The notes: generated by a model from the letters alone, not told the origin. Positions 1 through 6,723 are shown, numbered from the stretch's first letter. The stretch is 12,977 nt of DNA from JAAYCI01 sp964369525 (GCA_964369525.1 CAYJEW010000052.1:1-12977); one strand, 5' to 3'. Program-made: numbers and translations.

Positions 1-882
1 GTACTTGATGAAATGTATGGCGCCACTGATGTTCAAGCGCTAACATTTAGGCAGACAATGTCGGCCGATTTACAGCAGGGCGAGATGCTGTATTCTGTGT
101 ACAGTGGCGAAGATATGCTGGGCACTGTACTGCTGGCAGAGGACGAGAGCTCCCCCACCAGTTGGGCTGTACGCACTCAGATACCTATGCTGCCAAGCTA
201 CACCATAACTGCGCCCGAGTTTGCAACTGTTTTTGTGAACGGGGTTGCGCTTTTGGCAAGCGAAGGCACCGGAGATATGCCTGTAACTATAAACAACATA
301 CGCGACGGCGCACCAATGAGTGTGGAGATTTTTTCTTCGCTAAATGATATTAGCATCGCCCCCACCGTTGTGCAGTATCAAACGCCGCCCATGCTTGCAG
401 AGCCTGAGGTTACCGCTACGCTACCCGACGGCAGTAGCTGTGATGTTTTACTAAGTGCAGAGGAGGCCACAGCGCTTATTACAGCGCCTGTGCCGTCTGC
501 GCAGGCGCAAACCTTGGCACAGCGCATGGAGCTGGTAGCTAAAACATACTCTGACTTTATAACAGAAGATGGCTCACTGGCTGCGCTTAGGCCCATGGTA
601 TATAGCGATACTTCGATATATCAAGAGTTTGCCGAGTATCAGACCGGGTGGTATCTTGACCATGAGAGCCGTGAGTTTTCAGACATTGAAGTTGGCAATT
701 TAGTAATGCATTCCGACGATGCTTTTACAGGGCATATTGATTTTACCGCAACAATTGTGCGTAATGGCGAGCCGAATATTTTTAACGCGTCTTACGATAT
801 GGCGTTTATACAGCAGGATGAAGAGTGGCTGCTGGTAGGACTACATGCGAGAACGGGGATTACGCAGCCTGCAGACGCATAA
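1..882 (+). CDS. Secreted/surface protein with NTF2-like C-terminal domain, 5'-truncated by the window
   Basis: The frame is open from base 1, so the ATG at 13 is probably internal and the true start lies outside; 293 residues are visible. No signal peptide, membrane segment or catalytic motif is present in this part. The first half is beta-rich, acidic and Thr/Ser-rich, including a stretch reading roughly TITAPEFATVFVNGV, which resembles the small repeated extracellular domains of TcaA/YvbJ-like proteins. After a linker near residue 170, the last ~120 residues show an NTF2/SnoaL-like pattern: an N-terminal helix (QRMELVAKTYSDFIT), then strands ending in a W-containing segment (QQDEEWLLVGL). 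I read it as the extracellular C-terminal part of a membrane-anchored envelope protein. The NTF2-like fold is a moderate call; the TcaA relationship is tentative. It stands alone on the plus strand and ends in a strong terminator 14 bases past the stop. Confidence 0.6.
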   Translation, partial: VLDEMYGATDVQALTFRQTMSADLQQGEMLYSVYSGEDMLGTVLLAEDESSPTSWAVRTQIPMLPSYTITAPEFATVFVNGVALLASEGTGDMPVTINNIRDGAPMSVEIFSSLNDISIAPTVVQYQTPPMLAEPEVTATLPDGSSCDVLLSAEEATALITAPVPSAQAQTLAQRMELVAKTYSDFITEDGSLAALRPMVYSDTSIYQEFAEYQTGWYLDHESREFSDIEVGNLVMHSDDAFTGHIDFTATIVRNGEPNIFNASYDMAFIQQDEEWLLVGLHARTGITQPADA

Positions 883-895
883 AATGCATATATTT

Positions 896-938
896 AAAAC
901 AAGACTTTTGCAGAATACTGCAAAAGTCTTGTTTTTTT
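896..938 (+). terminator. Strong intrinsic terminator, probably bidirectional
   Basis: A perfect 18-bp stem (896-913 with 918-935) closes a 4-base AATA loop and runs into a T tract ending at 938. It lies 14 bases after the stop of the plus-strand gene. On the minus strand the same hairpin is followed by a shorter T-rich stretch, so it may also end tag transcripts arriving from the right. Confidence 0.9.
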
Positions 939-1011
939 ACATGATTTGTATAAGCTGTTTAGATGGGGTTATGCGCAGATATATTGCATTGAGTAACAGT
1001 TGTCTAAGAGC

Positions 1012-1593
1012 TTATCTTTTGAGAGATTGCCCTCTTTTCTCCGGCTGTAGGTATTTAAAGCAATACGGTGCGTGGTTGTTCATTATTCCCACTGCCTCCA
1101 AATAGGAATAGCAGGTAACTGTGCCCATGAATTTAAAGCCGCGTTTTTTAAGGTTTTTTGATATTCTATCAGATAATTCATTTTTCACAGTTACGCCATC
1201 GAAAGGATTATATACCACCTTGTTATCGGTAAATCCCCACAGATACGCTGAAAAACTACCAAACTCTTTTACAACTTCTAAATATGATTTTGCGTTTTGA
1301 ATTGTTGCAAGAATTTTTGCTTTGTTGCGTACAATGCCTTCATCAGCCATAAGTTCTGCTATTTTGCTTTCGTCATATGCTGCAATTATCTCTGCATTAA
1401 AGTTATCAAATGCCTTTCTAAAATTTTCTCTTTTATTAAGTATCAACAACCAAGACAGCCCGCAATGAAAGCTTTCTAAGATGAACATTTCAAATAGATG
1501 TGCATCATTATACGATGGTGTGCCCCATTCGTTATCGTGATAATCAATATATACTTGTGAGTTTTCAAGTTTTGGCCAGTTACACCTTTGCAT
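1012..1593 (-). CDS. tag: DNA-3-methyladenine glycosylase I (Tag)
   Basis: This base-excision repair enzyme removes 3-methyladenine from alkylated DNA. The 193-residue length is normal for the family. Recognisable family blocks are the N-terminal RCxW...YHDNEWG, LFEMFILESFHCGLSW, KRENFRKAF, GIVRNKAKI, LKKRGFKFMGTVTCYS and the C-terminal NNHAPYC. By alignment from memory with E. coli Tag, C4, H19, H174 and C178 are the zinc ligands, E40 matches the key glutamate that recognises the base, and W48 matches the stacking tryptophan. All are present, so the protein should be active. The ATG at 1593 is preceded by a gaaagga ribosome-binding site about 10 bases upstream. It is a single-gene unit, convergent with the gene on its left and divergent from tRNA-Leu. 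Confidence 0.95.
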   Translation of the reverse strand: MQRCNWPKLENSQVYIDYHDNEWGTPSYNDAHLFEMFILESFHCGLSWLLILNKRENFRKAFDNFNAEIIAAYDESKIAELMADEGIVRNKAKILATIQNAKSYLEVVKEFGSFSAYLWGFTDNKVVYNPFDGVTVKNELSDRISKNLKKRGFKFMGTVTCYSYLEAVGIMNNHAPYCFKYLQPEKRGQSLKR

Positions 1594-1645
1594 TTAAACA
1601 CAGTCCTTTCGGGGGGGATTATCCAAGCGCACCCTAGTAACTTAT

Positions 1646-1673
1646 ATTATACTATATTGGAGTGTTTTTTAAA
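1646..1673 (-). promoter_or_regulatory. Candidate promoter of tag
   Basis: On the minus strand there is a perfect TATAAT -10 (1651 to 1646) and, 16 bases upstream, a weak TTTAAA -35 (1673 to 1668). Transcription would start about 45 bases before the tag ATG. It lies back to back with the tRNA promoter, only four bases separating the two -35 elements. Confidence 0.45.
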
Positions 1674-1677
1674 GTAA

Positions 1678-1706
1678 TTGACACTTTCTGTGCTGTGGTG
1701 TATTAT
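1678..1706 (+). promoter_or_regulatory. Near-consensus sigma-A promoter of tRNA-Leu
   Basis: A perfect TTGACA -35 (1678-1683) is separated by the optimal 17 bases from a TATTAT -10 (1701-1706). The predicted start is about 1713, roughly ten bases before the tRNA 5' end. Such strength is typical of stable-RNA genes. Confidence 0.85.
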
Positions 1707-1722
1707 ATTTAAAGCTTGATAT

Positions 1723-1810
1723 GCCGCCATGGTGGAATTAGGCAGACACATGGGACTTAAAATCCCCCGGGTTAACCCCCGTGCCGGTTCAAGTCCGGCT
1801 GGCGGCACCA
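1723..1810 (+). tRNA. tRNA-Leu, anticodon UAA
   Basis: A full class II tRNA folds here. The acceptor pairs gccgcca (1723-1729) with tggcggc (1800-1806), followed by discriminator A1807 and an encoded CCA (1808-1810). The D arm has GTGG...CAC, the anticodon loop is cttaaaa with anticodon TAA at 1758-1760, the variable arm is long and GC-rich as expected for leucine, and the T arm is gccgg-TTCAAGT-ccggc. The outermost anticodon-stem pair (T1751 with C1767, positions 27-43) is a mismatch; the other four are canonical. It reads UUA and UUG codons. Confidence 0.97.
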
Positions 1811-1832
1811 GCAGCGTGACGCTGCACCCAAT

Positions 1833-1863
1833 AGGCATCGGATTAAGTTCCGGTGTCTTTTTT
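1833..1863 (+). terminator. Intrinsic terminator after tRNA-Leu
   Basis: A 10-bp stem with two G-U pairs (1833-1842 with 1849-1858), a six-base loop and a six-T tract (1858-1863). It begins 23 bases after the tRNA CCA end. A smaller hairpin, gcagcg-tga-cgctgc (1811-1825), directly abuts the CCA. Confidence 0.75.
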
Positions 1864-1912
1864 GTGTGAGCATTTTCTTATGCCCCTTATGGTTATTTGT
1901 TCCACCAGCTTG

Positions 1913-1953
1913 ACACTGAACCCAATTTGTTTGGGTTCAGTGTTATTTTTTTT
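1913..1953 (+). terminator. Second strong intrinsic terminator downstream of tRNA-Leu
   Basis: A perfect 13-bp stem (1913-1925 with 1931-1943), loop tttgt, then TATTTTTTTT. There is no gene between it and the first terminator, so it is a back-up for the tRNA transcript or a remnant of a lost neighbour. Confidence 0.85.
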
Positions 1954-2046
1954 AATTTTCTTATATATTAAAGTTGTCGATGTTGGCAAGGTTTTCTTTG
2001 GGAATAGCTTTTTCTATATCCAGCTTATTTTATAGAAACAAAAAGC

Positions 2047-2075
2047 AACAGATGCCAAATTATATGGCATCTGTT
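2047..2075 (-). terminator. Hairpin at gap edge, candidate terminator for the PepSY gene
   Basis: A perfect 11-bp stem (2047-2057 with 2065-2075) surrounds a seven-base AT loop. Reading leftward on the minus strand it is followed by gctttttgttt, which is terminator-like. The PepSY gene stops at 2204, but the gap lies between, so the true distance is unknown. On the plus strand any T tract would fall in the N run. Confidence 0.5.
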
Positions 2076-2203
2076 NNNNNNNNNNNNNNNNNNNNNNNNN
2101 NNNNNNNNNNNNNNNNNNNNNNNNNNNNNNNNNNNNNNNNNNNNNNNNNNNNNNNNNNNNNNNNNNNNNNNNNNNTATGGTTTTTATAAATGCACCGCTA
2201 AAA

Positions 2204-2863
2204 TCAATCATCATATTCTACATTATGTTCCCAAATTGTGCCATCCAAAGCACTTACAGTATACTCATACTCAGTTCTTCCAATTTGCCATTCAACCTCA
2301 TATTCGGCACGGCCATCATCCAAATCGAACTCACACTTAATGTAACTGGCCTCACCTTCTGTTACTCCTGCATGTGCAAGTGCTATAGCGGTGGCTTCGG
2401 CTTCGCCTATATACTCCGTTTGAGCACCTGCACCAGATGTTTGCGCGGCATTTCCATTGTAGCTCTCCATGTCGTGGTCGTAGCCCATAATCTCGCCGCT
2501 CATCGCATTGACTTCATAGTCATACTCTACCGCACCGTCCCAAAACTCTACGTCATATTCTGCCATGCCATCGTCATAATCAAGCCTGCATATCAAATGC
2601 GACACATCAGCCTCGGCTACCCCTGCATGTGCAAGCGCTATAGCGGTGGCTTCGGCTTCGCCGATGTGATTTTCTGTATCACTAGTTGGAGCTTGTGCCG
2701 ATAAGTTTGTTGTTGCGGCTTCGGATGTTGTGCTAATTGGCTGCTCTGCGCGTGCCGTTGGTATACCGCCTGCAAGCACTATAGCGCCTGCTGTAATTGC
2801 TGCCCCCAGTAGCGCCGCACAAGAGATAATACCTATTTTTTTTAATACACTATTTGATTCCAT
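2204..2863 (-). CDS. Membrane-anchored or secreted protein with two PepSY domains
   Basis: The 219-residue protein has a short N-terminus, one hydrophobic helix (about 9-33, ending near GGIPTARAE, so a cleavable signal or an anchor) and a Ser/Thr/Ala-rich linker. Two tandem copies of a PepSY-type unit follow at about 66-130 and 151-215. Each opens with IGEAEATAIALAHAGV and continues with a strand pattern like DDGxAEYxVEF...EYxYxVxAxxGxI, the classic PepSY core. PepSY domains are extracytoplasmic and often linked to peptidase inhibition or two-component sensing; no catalytic residues are expected. The ATG at 2863 has a strong aaggagg site. The gene lies 89 bases downstream of histidine kinase 1 with its own candidate promoter, suggesting it is a target or modulator of that system. 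The mature protein is very acidic. Confidence 0.9.
   Translation of the reverse strand: MESNSVLKKIGIISCAALLGAAITAGAIVLAGGIPTARAEQPISTTSEAATTNLSAQAPTSDTENHIGEAEATAIALAHAGVAEADVSHLICRLDYDDGMAEYDVEFWDGAVEYDYEVNAMSGEIMGYDHDMESYNGNAAQTSGAGAQTEYIGEAEATAIALAHAGVTEGEASYIKCEFDLDDGRAEYEVEWQIGRTEYEYTVSALDGTIWEHNVEYDD
2367..2407 (-). repeat. 41-bp direct repeat, copy 1, inside the PepSY gene
   Basis: This stretch is identical to 2622-2662 at 40 of 41 positions (T versus C at 2381/2636). It encodes the opening helix of the second PepSY unit (GEAEATAIALAHAG). The copies are offset by 255 bases, exactly 85 codons. Confidence 0.9.
2622..2662 (-). repeat. 41-bp direct repeat, copy 2, inside the PepSY gene
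   Basis: Partner of 2367-2407; it encodes the opening helix of the first PepSY unit. The near-identity includes synonymous positions and contrasts with the more diverged remainder of the two units. Confidence 0.9.
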
Positions 2864-2910
2864 AATGGTGCCTCCTTATATTGGGATGTTCTATTCTTGT
2901 TGGTATCTCA

Positions 2911-2943
2911 ATATTACATCCTTAAAATTAAAGTTTGATTAAA
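2911..2943 (-). promoter_or_regulatory. Candidate OmpR-type operator and promoter of the PepSY gene
   Basis: Minus strand: TTTAAT (2943 to 2938), five bases, TTTAAT (2932 to 2927), ten bases, then TAATAT (2916 to 2911) as -10. There is no consensus -35; the repeated hexamers occupy that place, as in promoters activated by OmpR-family regulators. The predicted start is near 2904, giving a leader of about 40 bases. The same layout precedes regulator 1 (4999-5031). Confidence 0.6.
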
Positions 2944-2952
2944 ACTATAAAT

Positions 2953-4299
2953 TTATTTTGGGAATTTAACAATAAACAAACTGCCTTTATCATATTCGCT
3001 TTCAAGCTCAATTTTCGCGCTATGAAGTTTAGCAATTTGTGCCACAATAGACAGCCCTAAGCCCATGCTTCCATTTTGGCTTGCTGTGCGCGAGCTATCT
3101 ACTTGATAAAATCTATGCCAAATCCTCTCTTGATGCTCTGCCGCAATACCCATTCCGTTATCTTTCACCGACAAAACTATCTCTGCATCATTTTCTGCAA
3201 GCACAACTTCAACGCTTCCGTTTTCTTTTCTATAACGGAAGGAATTGTTAAGCAAATTTGTGAGCAGTCTTGTTATCATTGCAGCATCAAATTCTCCACT
3301 CACATTTGGCAAAACATCATATGTTAGCTTTAAATCGGGTGGAGCAACCAGCTTGTGCTCTTCGCATATTTCTCTAACAAGCTCGCTCAAGTTTATACGT
3401 TTACGCTCTATTTTTTCAACACCTCTATCAAGTCGAATGAGGTTTAATAGATTTGTTATAAGGTTAGACATCTTTGTTGCTTGCCTATGAACTGTTTCAA
3501 GAGCTTCTTCTTTATCTTCGATTGCAACATTCTCGCCCATGGCATATTCACACTGCGCTAAAATTACGGCAGTAGGCGTTCTTAGCTCGTGCGAAACGTC
3601 GGATGTGAATTGTTTCTCTGCTTCAAATGCACTTTCTAAGCGCTCAAACATTTTGTCGAAGGTATCTGCCAATTTATAAATCTCAGCACTTCCGCTTTTA
3701 AGGTTAATGCGTAGCGATAGGTTTTCGCTTTCGCTTATTACCTCGGCTGTACCAACAATTTTATCTATCGGACGAAATGTGCTCTTGGCAATGAAATAAC
3801 ACCCTATTGCGCCTAAAATTACAAAAACAGGCAAGGCCAATAGCGCTATCTGCAGAATATTGGTTGTGGTAGCGGCAACTGCGTCTACCGGTATTATGCC
3901 TCGCACCCATATAAGAGAGCGCGAGTCTTCCACTGGGGATAAGCTATCATAGATATAATAAAGCATATCGTCAATAACTACTTCGGCTGTTTCGTTATCT
4001 GCAAGCGGTTGTGCCAGCTCTTCGGGGAAATTGCCTGCTAACAGCACCCCCTCTTGCGAATACAGCAGCGTGTATACATTTTGTTTAAATAAATCTATAT
4101 CGTCGATGTCCAGCTGGCCATCGTCAAATTCCAGTTCACCTGCATTATCGCTTACTACTTCTTTCAGCTGCGCCACGCTGTTTGTGAAAACAATCTCATC
4201 ACTCATAGCGAACATTAGCCCTATCAAAAGCCCTGCCATAAGTAACAAAAGCAGAGTTGTCCAAAGCATGAGTTTCATTTTTGCCGATACTCTTTTCAT
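2953..4299 (-). CDS. Sensor histidine kinase 1 (two TM, HAMP, HisKA, HATPase)
   Basis: The 448-residue classical membrane sensor kinase has TM1 at about 10-32, an acidic extracytoplasmic sensor region of about 115 residues (33-148), TM2 at 149-171, and HAMP at about 172-225. The H box FTSDVSHELRTP carries the phospho-acceptor H237. The N box TNLLNNSFRYR contains N351. The G1 box KDNGMGI (D380), the F box RIWHRFYQ and the G2 box GLGLSIV follow, all intact. The ATG overlaps the stop of regulator 1 by four bases (ATGA) with an agggagg site inside the regulator gene, so the two are translationally coupled. The sensor region is not recognisable, so the signal is unknown. The adjacent PepSY protein may tune its activity outside the cell; that is inference. 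Confidence 0.95.
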   Translation of the reverse strand: MKRVSAKMKLMLWTTLLLLLMAGLLIGLMFAMSDEIVFTNSVAQLKEVVSDNAGELEFDDGQLDIDDIDLFKQNVYTLLYSQEGVLLAGNFPEELAQPLADNETAEVVIDDMLYYIYDSLSPVEDSRSLIWVRGIIPVDAVAATTTNILQIALLALPVFVILGAIGCYFIAKSTFRPIDKIVGTAEVISESENLSLRINLKSGSAEIYKLADTFDKMFERLESAFEAEKQFTSDVSHELRTPTAVILAQCEYAMGENVAIEDKEEALETVHRQATKMSNLITNLLNLIRLDRGVEKIERKRINLSELVREICEEHKLVAPPDLKLTYDVLPNVSGEFDAAMITRLLTNLLNNSFRYRKENGSVEVVLAENDAEIVLSVKDNGMGIAAEHQERIWHRFYQVDSSRTASQNGSMGLGLSIVAQIAKLHSAKIELESEYDKGSLFIVKFPK

Positions 4300-4970
4300 A
4301 GCTCCTCCCTTAGCACATATCCGCTACCTCTTACCGTGTGAATTAGCTTTTTATCATAATCGCTATCAATTTTCTTTCTAAGGTACCTTATATATACATC
4401 CACAACATTTGTTCCACCCTCATAGTCATAGTTCCAAATGTGGTTTTCAATTTTTTCTCTTGAAAGTACAATCCCTGTGTTATACATCATGTATTTTAAA
4501 ATTGCATACTCTTTTGCCGACAGATTAATTACTGTGTTTCCGCGCTTAACAATATGCGAACTGATGTCTATTGATAAATCGGCCACTGTTAAAAGGCTGG
4601 TGGACTTACCTGCTTTTAGCCTTGTTATAACACGAATGCGCGCCATAAGCTCCTCAAAGGAAAATGGCTTAACCAAATAATCATTTGCGCCTAAATCAAG
4701 CCCTTTTACTCTATCCGCTATGGCATCCCTTGCTGTTAAGAAAATCACGGGCGTATCTATACCCTCAGCACGCATTTTATTTATAACATCAAAGCCATCC
4801 TGCTTTGGCATCATAATATCAAGAATAACAGCGTCATAATCGGTGCTTAAAATATACTCAAGTGCTTCTAAGCCGTCATGGCAACTGTCTACACTGTAGC
4901 CTTCGGAGACTAATTTTTTTGTGATAATTTTATTCATATCTCTTTCGTCTTCAGCAAGTAATATTCTCAT
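4296..4970 (-). CDS. OmpR/PhoB-family response regulator 1
   Basis: The 224-residue protein has a receiver domain (about 1-115) and a winged-helix DNA-binding domain (about 127-222). Receiver residues are complete: acidic pair E7-D8, phospho-acceptor D51 in VILDIMMP, T79 in IFLTA and K101 in LVKPF. The C-terminal domain shows the usual INLSAKEYAILKYMM and VVDVYIRYLRKKID blocks and ends in GSGYVLREEL. It is the first gene of the regulator-kinase operon; the ATG has an aaagga site at normal spacing. A tandem TTTAAT site in its promoter suggests autoregulation. Confidence 0.96.
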   Translation of the reverse strand: MRILLAEDERDMNKIITKKLVSEGYSVDSCHDGLEALEYILSTDYDAVILDIMMPKQDGFDVINKMRAEGIDTPVIFLTARDAIADRVKGLDLGANDYLVKPFSFEELMARIRVITRLKAGKSTSLLTVADLSIDISSHIVKRGNTVINLSAKEYAILKYMMYNTGIVLSREKIENHIWNYDYEGGTNVVDVYIRYLRKKIDSDYDKKLIHTVRGSGYVLREEL

Positions 4971-4998
4971 ATATTTATCCTTTCGTATGTATATTATA

Positions 4999-5031
4999 AC
5001 TATACCATATCAACATTAAAAACAGATTAAA
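4999..5031 (-). promoter_or_regulatory. Candidate OmpR-type operator and promoter of regulator 1
   Basis: Minus strand: TTTAAT (5031 to 5026), five bases, TTTAAT (5020 to 5015), ten bases, TATAGT (5004 to 4999). The pattern matches the PepSY promoter hexamer for hexamer and in both spacings. An alternative -10, TATAAT at 4998-4993, lies 16 bases from the inner TTTAAT, which could then act as a normal -35. Either reading gives a short leader. Confidence 0.6.
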
Positions 5032-5071
5032 TGCTTTGGACATACGGTATTAGCGTTATGCTTTAGCAAGT

Positions 5072-5113
5072 AACAGAAGCCTAACTGCTTGCGCAGTAAG
5101 GCTTCTGTTTTTT
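5072..5113 (+). terminator. Terminator-like hairpin with its T tract on the plus strand
   Basis: A 17-position stem with one A-A mismatch (5072-5088 with 5093-5109), loop ttgc and six T (5108-5113). The T tract follows on the plus strand, whereas both neighbouring genes run on the minus strand. On the minus strand the hairpin is followed by acttgctaaagc, which is not T-rich. It may still end or stabilise the lipoprotein mRNA, or stop plus-strand antisense transcription. Confidence 0.7.
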
Positions 5114-5160
5114 GATACTCTTTTCTGTTTTAAGGTTAGCGTAGTAGAATATTTTAAACA

Positions 5161-6552
5161 TCAGCTAACATTTCTAACTAGGCGTATAGAGTTTAAAATA
5201 TTATCTTCACCCTCTGAAAGCGCATCGCTCCCTTCATATTTGGGCGAGAATCGTACAGCGCCTGCACCATGAGAGGTATATCCAAAGGCTACATACCACG
5301 CAGAATCATATTCGGGTGCCATTTCACTGAAATAGGCTGAAGTGCTTGTCCAGTAATAGTAGTTCTCGTTTTCCAACAGCTCTGTGCAGGTAAAATAATC
5401 TTGATTGTTGGCAGGGTATGAACCATCATAACTGACTATGCTTTGAAGCTCTTTAACATTTGGCAATCGCCAATCATCATATCCGGCAAAAGTGGAGTTT
5501 TCTGCGAGCAATAGTGCTTCTTCCCAATTGGTAGCAACGCCTAAATCCGCTTCCATCCACATAAGAGCTGACGCATTATCGGTAATTGTGCCGTCGCCAT
5601 TATTTGTGTAGTCTTCTTCGCCATAAACATCACCGCGCACAGCACGAACGTACTTACCCATTTGCGTTGAATTAGCAGGATATGCCTTGATATGTCCGGT
5701 GAGATGATTGACTCCAAAAGCTATATCTCCAAGACGTTCGTCACCTTCTACCAGGTTATAATCTGCGCACCAATACTGTCCTTCTTCTTTGGAAATGCTT
5801 CCGTCGGAAGATGTGCTTGGGGGCGGCTGTGTGTTAAATTCTGAATTGTCTCCATCTTGCGGCATTTCTTGCGCCTCATCCCCTTGCGGGGCTCCGCCTT
5901 GNNNNNNNNNNNNNNNNNNNNNNNNNNNNNNNNNNNNNNNNNNNNNNNNNNNNNNNNNNNNNNNNNNNNNNNNNNNNNNNNNNNNNNNNNNNNNNNNNNN
6001 NCCTTGCGGGGCTCCGCCTTGTGGGGCTCCATCTTGTGCATCCGATTCTGATGTGTCAAAGCCAAAATACTCAGTATCAAGGTATGGCCAGCCTGTTTCA
6101 AAATCGCTTATAGAAAATAACTCTTCCGCTGTTGGAAGACGCCAATCATCGTAGCCTGCAAATGAAAGGTTGTTGCAATACTCCACAGCCTCATCATAGG
6201 TCATTTTACCGCTATCGGGAAGCGTAATCCATGTTAATCCGGTGTTTGCATCATAAGTGGTACCATCATCGTTTACAGTAAAAGCAAACTCCACATCGTT
6301 ATAATCCCCATCTTGGCCATAAAATCCGGTGGAGGTATCTACTATATTTCCATCGGCATCATAGGTGGATGTTTGACCTGTTGTAACAATTGTGGCTGTA
6401 TAGCTTGGCAAGGCAGGTGTTGCTTCCGATGCCTCCTCCGAAGCCTGTGATGATGCATTTATTTGTGTTTCGGACGCTGCACCAGTTTCAGCACTACATG
6501 CCGACAAACCAAAGCACAGTGCAAACATCATAGCCGCAAATCTTTTTTTCAT
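5161..6552 (-). CDS. Lipoprotein with two DUF1566/Lcl-C-type domains and a GGAPQ repeat linker (contains an assembly gap)
   Basis: A lipoprotein signal peptide with lipobox LSAC (C19) leads to a Ser/Ala/Glu-rich spacer. A first DUF1566/Lcl-C-like unit spans about 95-160, with TGLTWITLP and FAGYDDWRLPTAEEL. A low-complexity linker of GGAPQ repeats follows, with 100 N inside it, then a Pro/Asp-rich stretch. The second unit, larger and complete, covers about the last 190 residues: DGTITDNASALMWM, FAGYDDWRLPNVKEL, YYWTSTSAY, VRFSPK and SIRLVRNVS. The repeated YDDWRLP motif is the family signature. These domains occur in surface proteins and are related to the Legionella Lcl C-terminal domain, which follows a collagen-like region and binds host or glycan ligands; binding here is inferred. 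The ATG has an aaggaga site. True length depends on the repeat number. Both flanks of the gap read in one frame as drawn. Confidence 0.85.
   Translation of the reverse strand: MKKRFAAMMFALCFGLSACSAETGAASETQINASSQASEEASEATPALPSYTATIVTTGQTSTYDADGNIVDTSTGFYGQDGDYNDVEFAFTVNDDGTTYDANTGLTWITLPDSGKMTYDEAVEYCNNLSFAGYDDWRLPTAEELFSISDFETGWPYLDTEYFGFDTSESDAQDGAPQGGAPQXXXXXXXXXXXXXXXXXXXXXXXXXXXXXXXXXXQGGAPQGDEAQEMPQDGDNSEFNTQPPPSTSSDGSISKEEGQYWCADYNLVEGDERLGDIAFGVNHLTGHIKAYPANSTQMGKYVRAVRGDVYGEEDYTNNGDGTITDNASALMWMEADLGVATNWEEALLLAENSTFAGYDDWRLPNVKELQSIVSYDGSYPANNQDYFTCTELLENENYYYWTSTSAYFSEMAPEYDSAWYVAFGYTSHGAGAVRFSPKYEGSDALSEGEDNILNSIRLVRNVS
5882..6031 (-). repeat. 15-bp tandem repeat encoding GGAPQ, interrupted by the gap
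   Basis: The unit ccttgcggggctccg is seen at 5882-5896 with a partial copy at 5897-5901, then N, then copies at 6002-6016 and 6017-6031 (the last with two changes). Copy starts at 5882 and 6002 differ by 120, eight whole units, so the drawn gap keeps the repeat phase. Identical repeat on both sides explains why the assembly broke here. The true copy number is unknown. Confidence 0.9.
5902..6001. other. 100-N assembly gap inside the lipoprotein gene
   Basis: Exactly 100 N, the conventional placeholder for a join of unknown size, with the same 15-bp repeat on both edges. Sequence content cannot be judged. Confidence 0.95.
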
Positions 6553-6682
6553 AAAGTTCTCCTTAAGATTTAAATATAAATGCAGTTATCATATGCTGAT
6601 GTATACATATTTAATATACTTAAAACACAAACTCACAAAATCGTTATAAATATTTTGCATGCCATGCTTGAGCCGTATTTGT

Positions 6683-6712
6683 AAAAAAACAAGCTTATAT
6701 TTTTGCAGGTTT
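6683..6712 (-). terminator. Weak candidate terminator of the VTC operon
   Basis: Minus strand: the arm aaacctgc (6712 to 6705) can pair imperfectly with gcttgttt (6694 to 6687), followed by seven T (6689 to 6683). Two central positions are mismatched, so the stem is weak, but it lies 12 bases after the operon's last stop codon and before the lipoprotein's own leader. Confidence 0.3.
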
Positions 6713-6723
6713 CTTTTTGTTTA

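Larger units (their letters stand above)
1811..2203. other. Gene-free stretch with hairpins and a 100-N assembly gap
   Basis: No ORF here has a ribosome-binding site or a family resemblance. The stretch holds two tRNA-side terminators, an AT-rich spacer, a third hairpin at 2047-2075, and an unresolved run of exactly 100 N (2076-2175) that is a scaffold join of unknown real length. A gene could be hidden in the gap, so the apparent emptiness is not proven. Confidence 0.8.

Noticed and set aside
1..882. Firm TcaA/YvbJ assignment for the first protein
   Set aside because: The N-terminal zinc-ribbon and membrane segment are outside the window and the visible similarity is only general, so a family name is not justified.
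1811..2075. Integrated mobile element after tRNA-Leu
   Set aside because: No integrase, att-like repeat of the tRNA 3' end, or phage gene is visible; only hairpins are seen, though the gap prevents certainty.
2177..2704. Plus-strand ORF of 175 codons opposite the PepSY gene
   Set aside because: It is Cys-rich, has no ribosome-binding site and mirrors the real PepSY gene, whose domains and aaggagg site are clear.
5882..6031. CRISPR array or collagen-like region
   Set aside because: The 15-bp units have no spacers and are coding; the peptide is GGAPQ, not Gly-X-Y triplets.
6553..6682. A fourth TTTAAG tandem operator before the DUF1566 lipoprotein
   Set aside because: Only one TTTAAG is present (6624 to 6619); the second hexamer and a -10 at the right distance are missing.
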